Assembly (NCBI GenBank): GCA_030610515.1
Contig: JAUWRQ010000121.1
Coordinates: 1-5,199 of the forward strand
Direction of reading: 5' to 3'
Origin: Candidatus Eiseniibacteriota bacterium
GTDB lineage: Bacteria > Joyebacterota > Joyebacteria > Joyebacterales > Joyebacteraceae
DNA: 5,199 nt
The notes beneath the pieces were generated by a model. The model searched no databases, had not been told where the DNA came from, and saw only the letters and a program-made list of their open reading frames with translations. Position numbers and translations under genes: made by a program. Shown here piece after piece: positions 5,088 through 5,199 of this stretch (positions are counted from its first letter, which is position 1; each line of letters starts with the position of its first letter).

Positions 5088-5199
5088 ATGGGAATGACAT
5101 TCGCCGAGAAGGTCCTGGCCCGCGCTGCCGGGCTCGACAGCGTGGTGCCCGGGCAGATCGTTACGGTCAGGCCGGATCATCTTCTCACTCACGACAACA
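5088..5199 (+). CDS. 3-isopropylmalate dehydratase / homoaconitase large subunit family, N-terminal fragment
   Basis: Only 37 codons are inside the window, open to the right edge. The ATG at 5088-5090 has GGAG at 5075-5078, 9 nt upstream; a second ATG at 5094 is less well spaced. The visible protein begins [15 protein letters not shown] and continues V-P-G-Q-I-V-T-V, then H-L-L-T-H-D-N. That is the typical opening of the LeuC/HacA/aconitase superfamily: an E-K-[IV]-[LI] helix, a P-G-[DEQ]-I strand and an H-D-[NA] active-site edge. These enzymes are [4Fe-4S] hydro-lyases that isomerise 3-isopropylmalate, homocitrate or citrate via the dehydrated intermediate. The iron-sulfur cysteines lie beyond the edge. 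The dehydrogenase just upstream would use its product, which supports a joint pathway but does not tell TCA from leucine or lysine synthesis. Confidence 0.78.
   Translation, partial: MGMTFAEKVLARAAGLDSVVPGQIVTVRPDHLLTHDN

Overview
The window is GC-rich chromosomal DNA from a bacterium that I cannot place firmly. Three features recall the uncultivated, high-GC lineages of the FCB group (Eisenbacteria, Latescibacteria or Krumholzibacteria type): tandem secreted right-handed beta-helix proteins, a shared 'DPL-x-C-D ... SPCLP' tail, and an isocitrate/isopropylmalate-type dehydrogenase next to an aconitase-family gene. That placement is inference; there is no rRNA or other marker gene here. Nothing points to a phage, plasmid or insertion sequence.

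Minus strand, about 1-3490: three consecutive genes encode exported beta-helix (pectin-lyase-like fold) proteins. In transcription order they are a 414-aa lipoprotein (3490-2246), a 453-aa Sec-secreted protein (2134-773) and a third secreted paralogue (776 to beyond base 1, incomplete). The second and third genes share an ATGA stop/start overlap. All three have the same N-terminal module (PGTY ... DFGG). The two complete ones also share an ungapped 58-residue C-terminal module with fixed cysteines and a W-x-x-[IL]-[KR] tail. The repeat-built middles differ in length and in the residue that stacks in the core: Cys in two proteins, Val/Leu in the lipoprotein. They look like a duplicated surface-protein family with constant ends and a variable middle.

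Divergent intergenic region, 3491-3785: two back-to-back sigma-70-like promoters. Each has a TTGAC-type -35 and a 17-bp spacer; the -10s are TAGGCT (leftward, beta-helix genes) and TAGACT (rightward, dehydrogenase). A short dyad sits in the rightward spacer, and an 8-bp direct repeat covers the leftward -10 and start region.

Plus strand, 3786-5199: a complete 393-aa beta-decarboxylating dehydrogenase of the isocitrate/isopropylmalate family, with all catalytic residues and NADP-type cofactor residues. After a 120-bp gap comes the first 37 codons of a LeuC/homoaconitase-family dehydratase. Together they would carry out the hydro-lyase and oxidative decarboxylation steps of a TCA, leucine or lysine (alpha-aminoadipate) type 2-oxoacid pathway. 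Which one cannot be settled here, because a key substrate-binding Asn of isocitrate dehydrogenases is an Ile.

No CRISPR array, tRNA, rRNA or clear intrinsic terminator was seen. The most unusual content is the beta-helix family with its conserved C-terminal tail, followed by the mixed specificity residues of the dehydrogenase.
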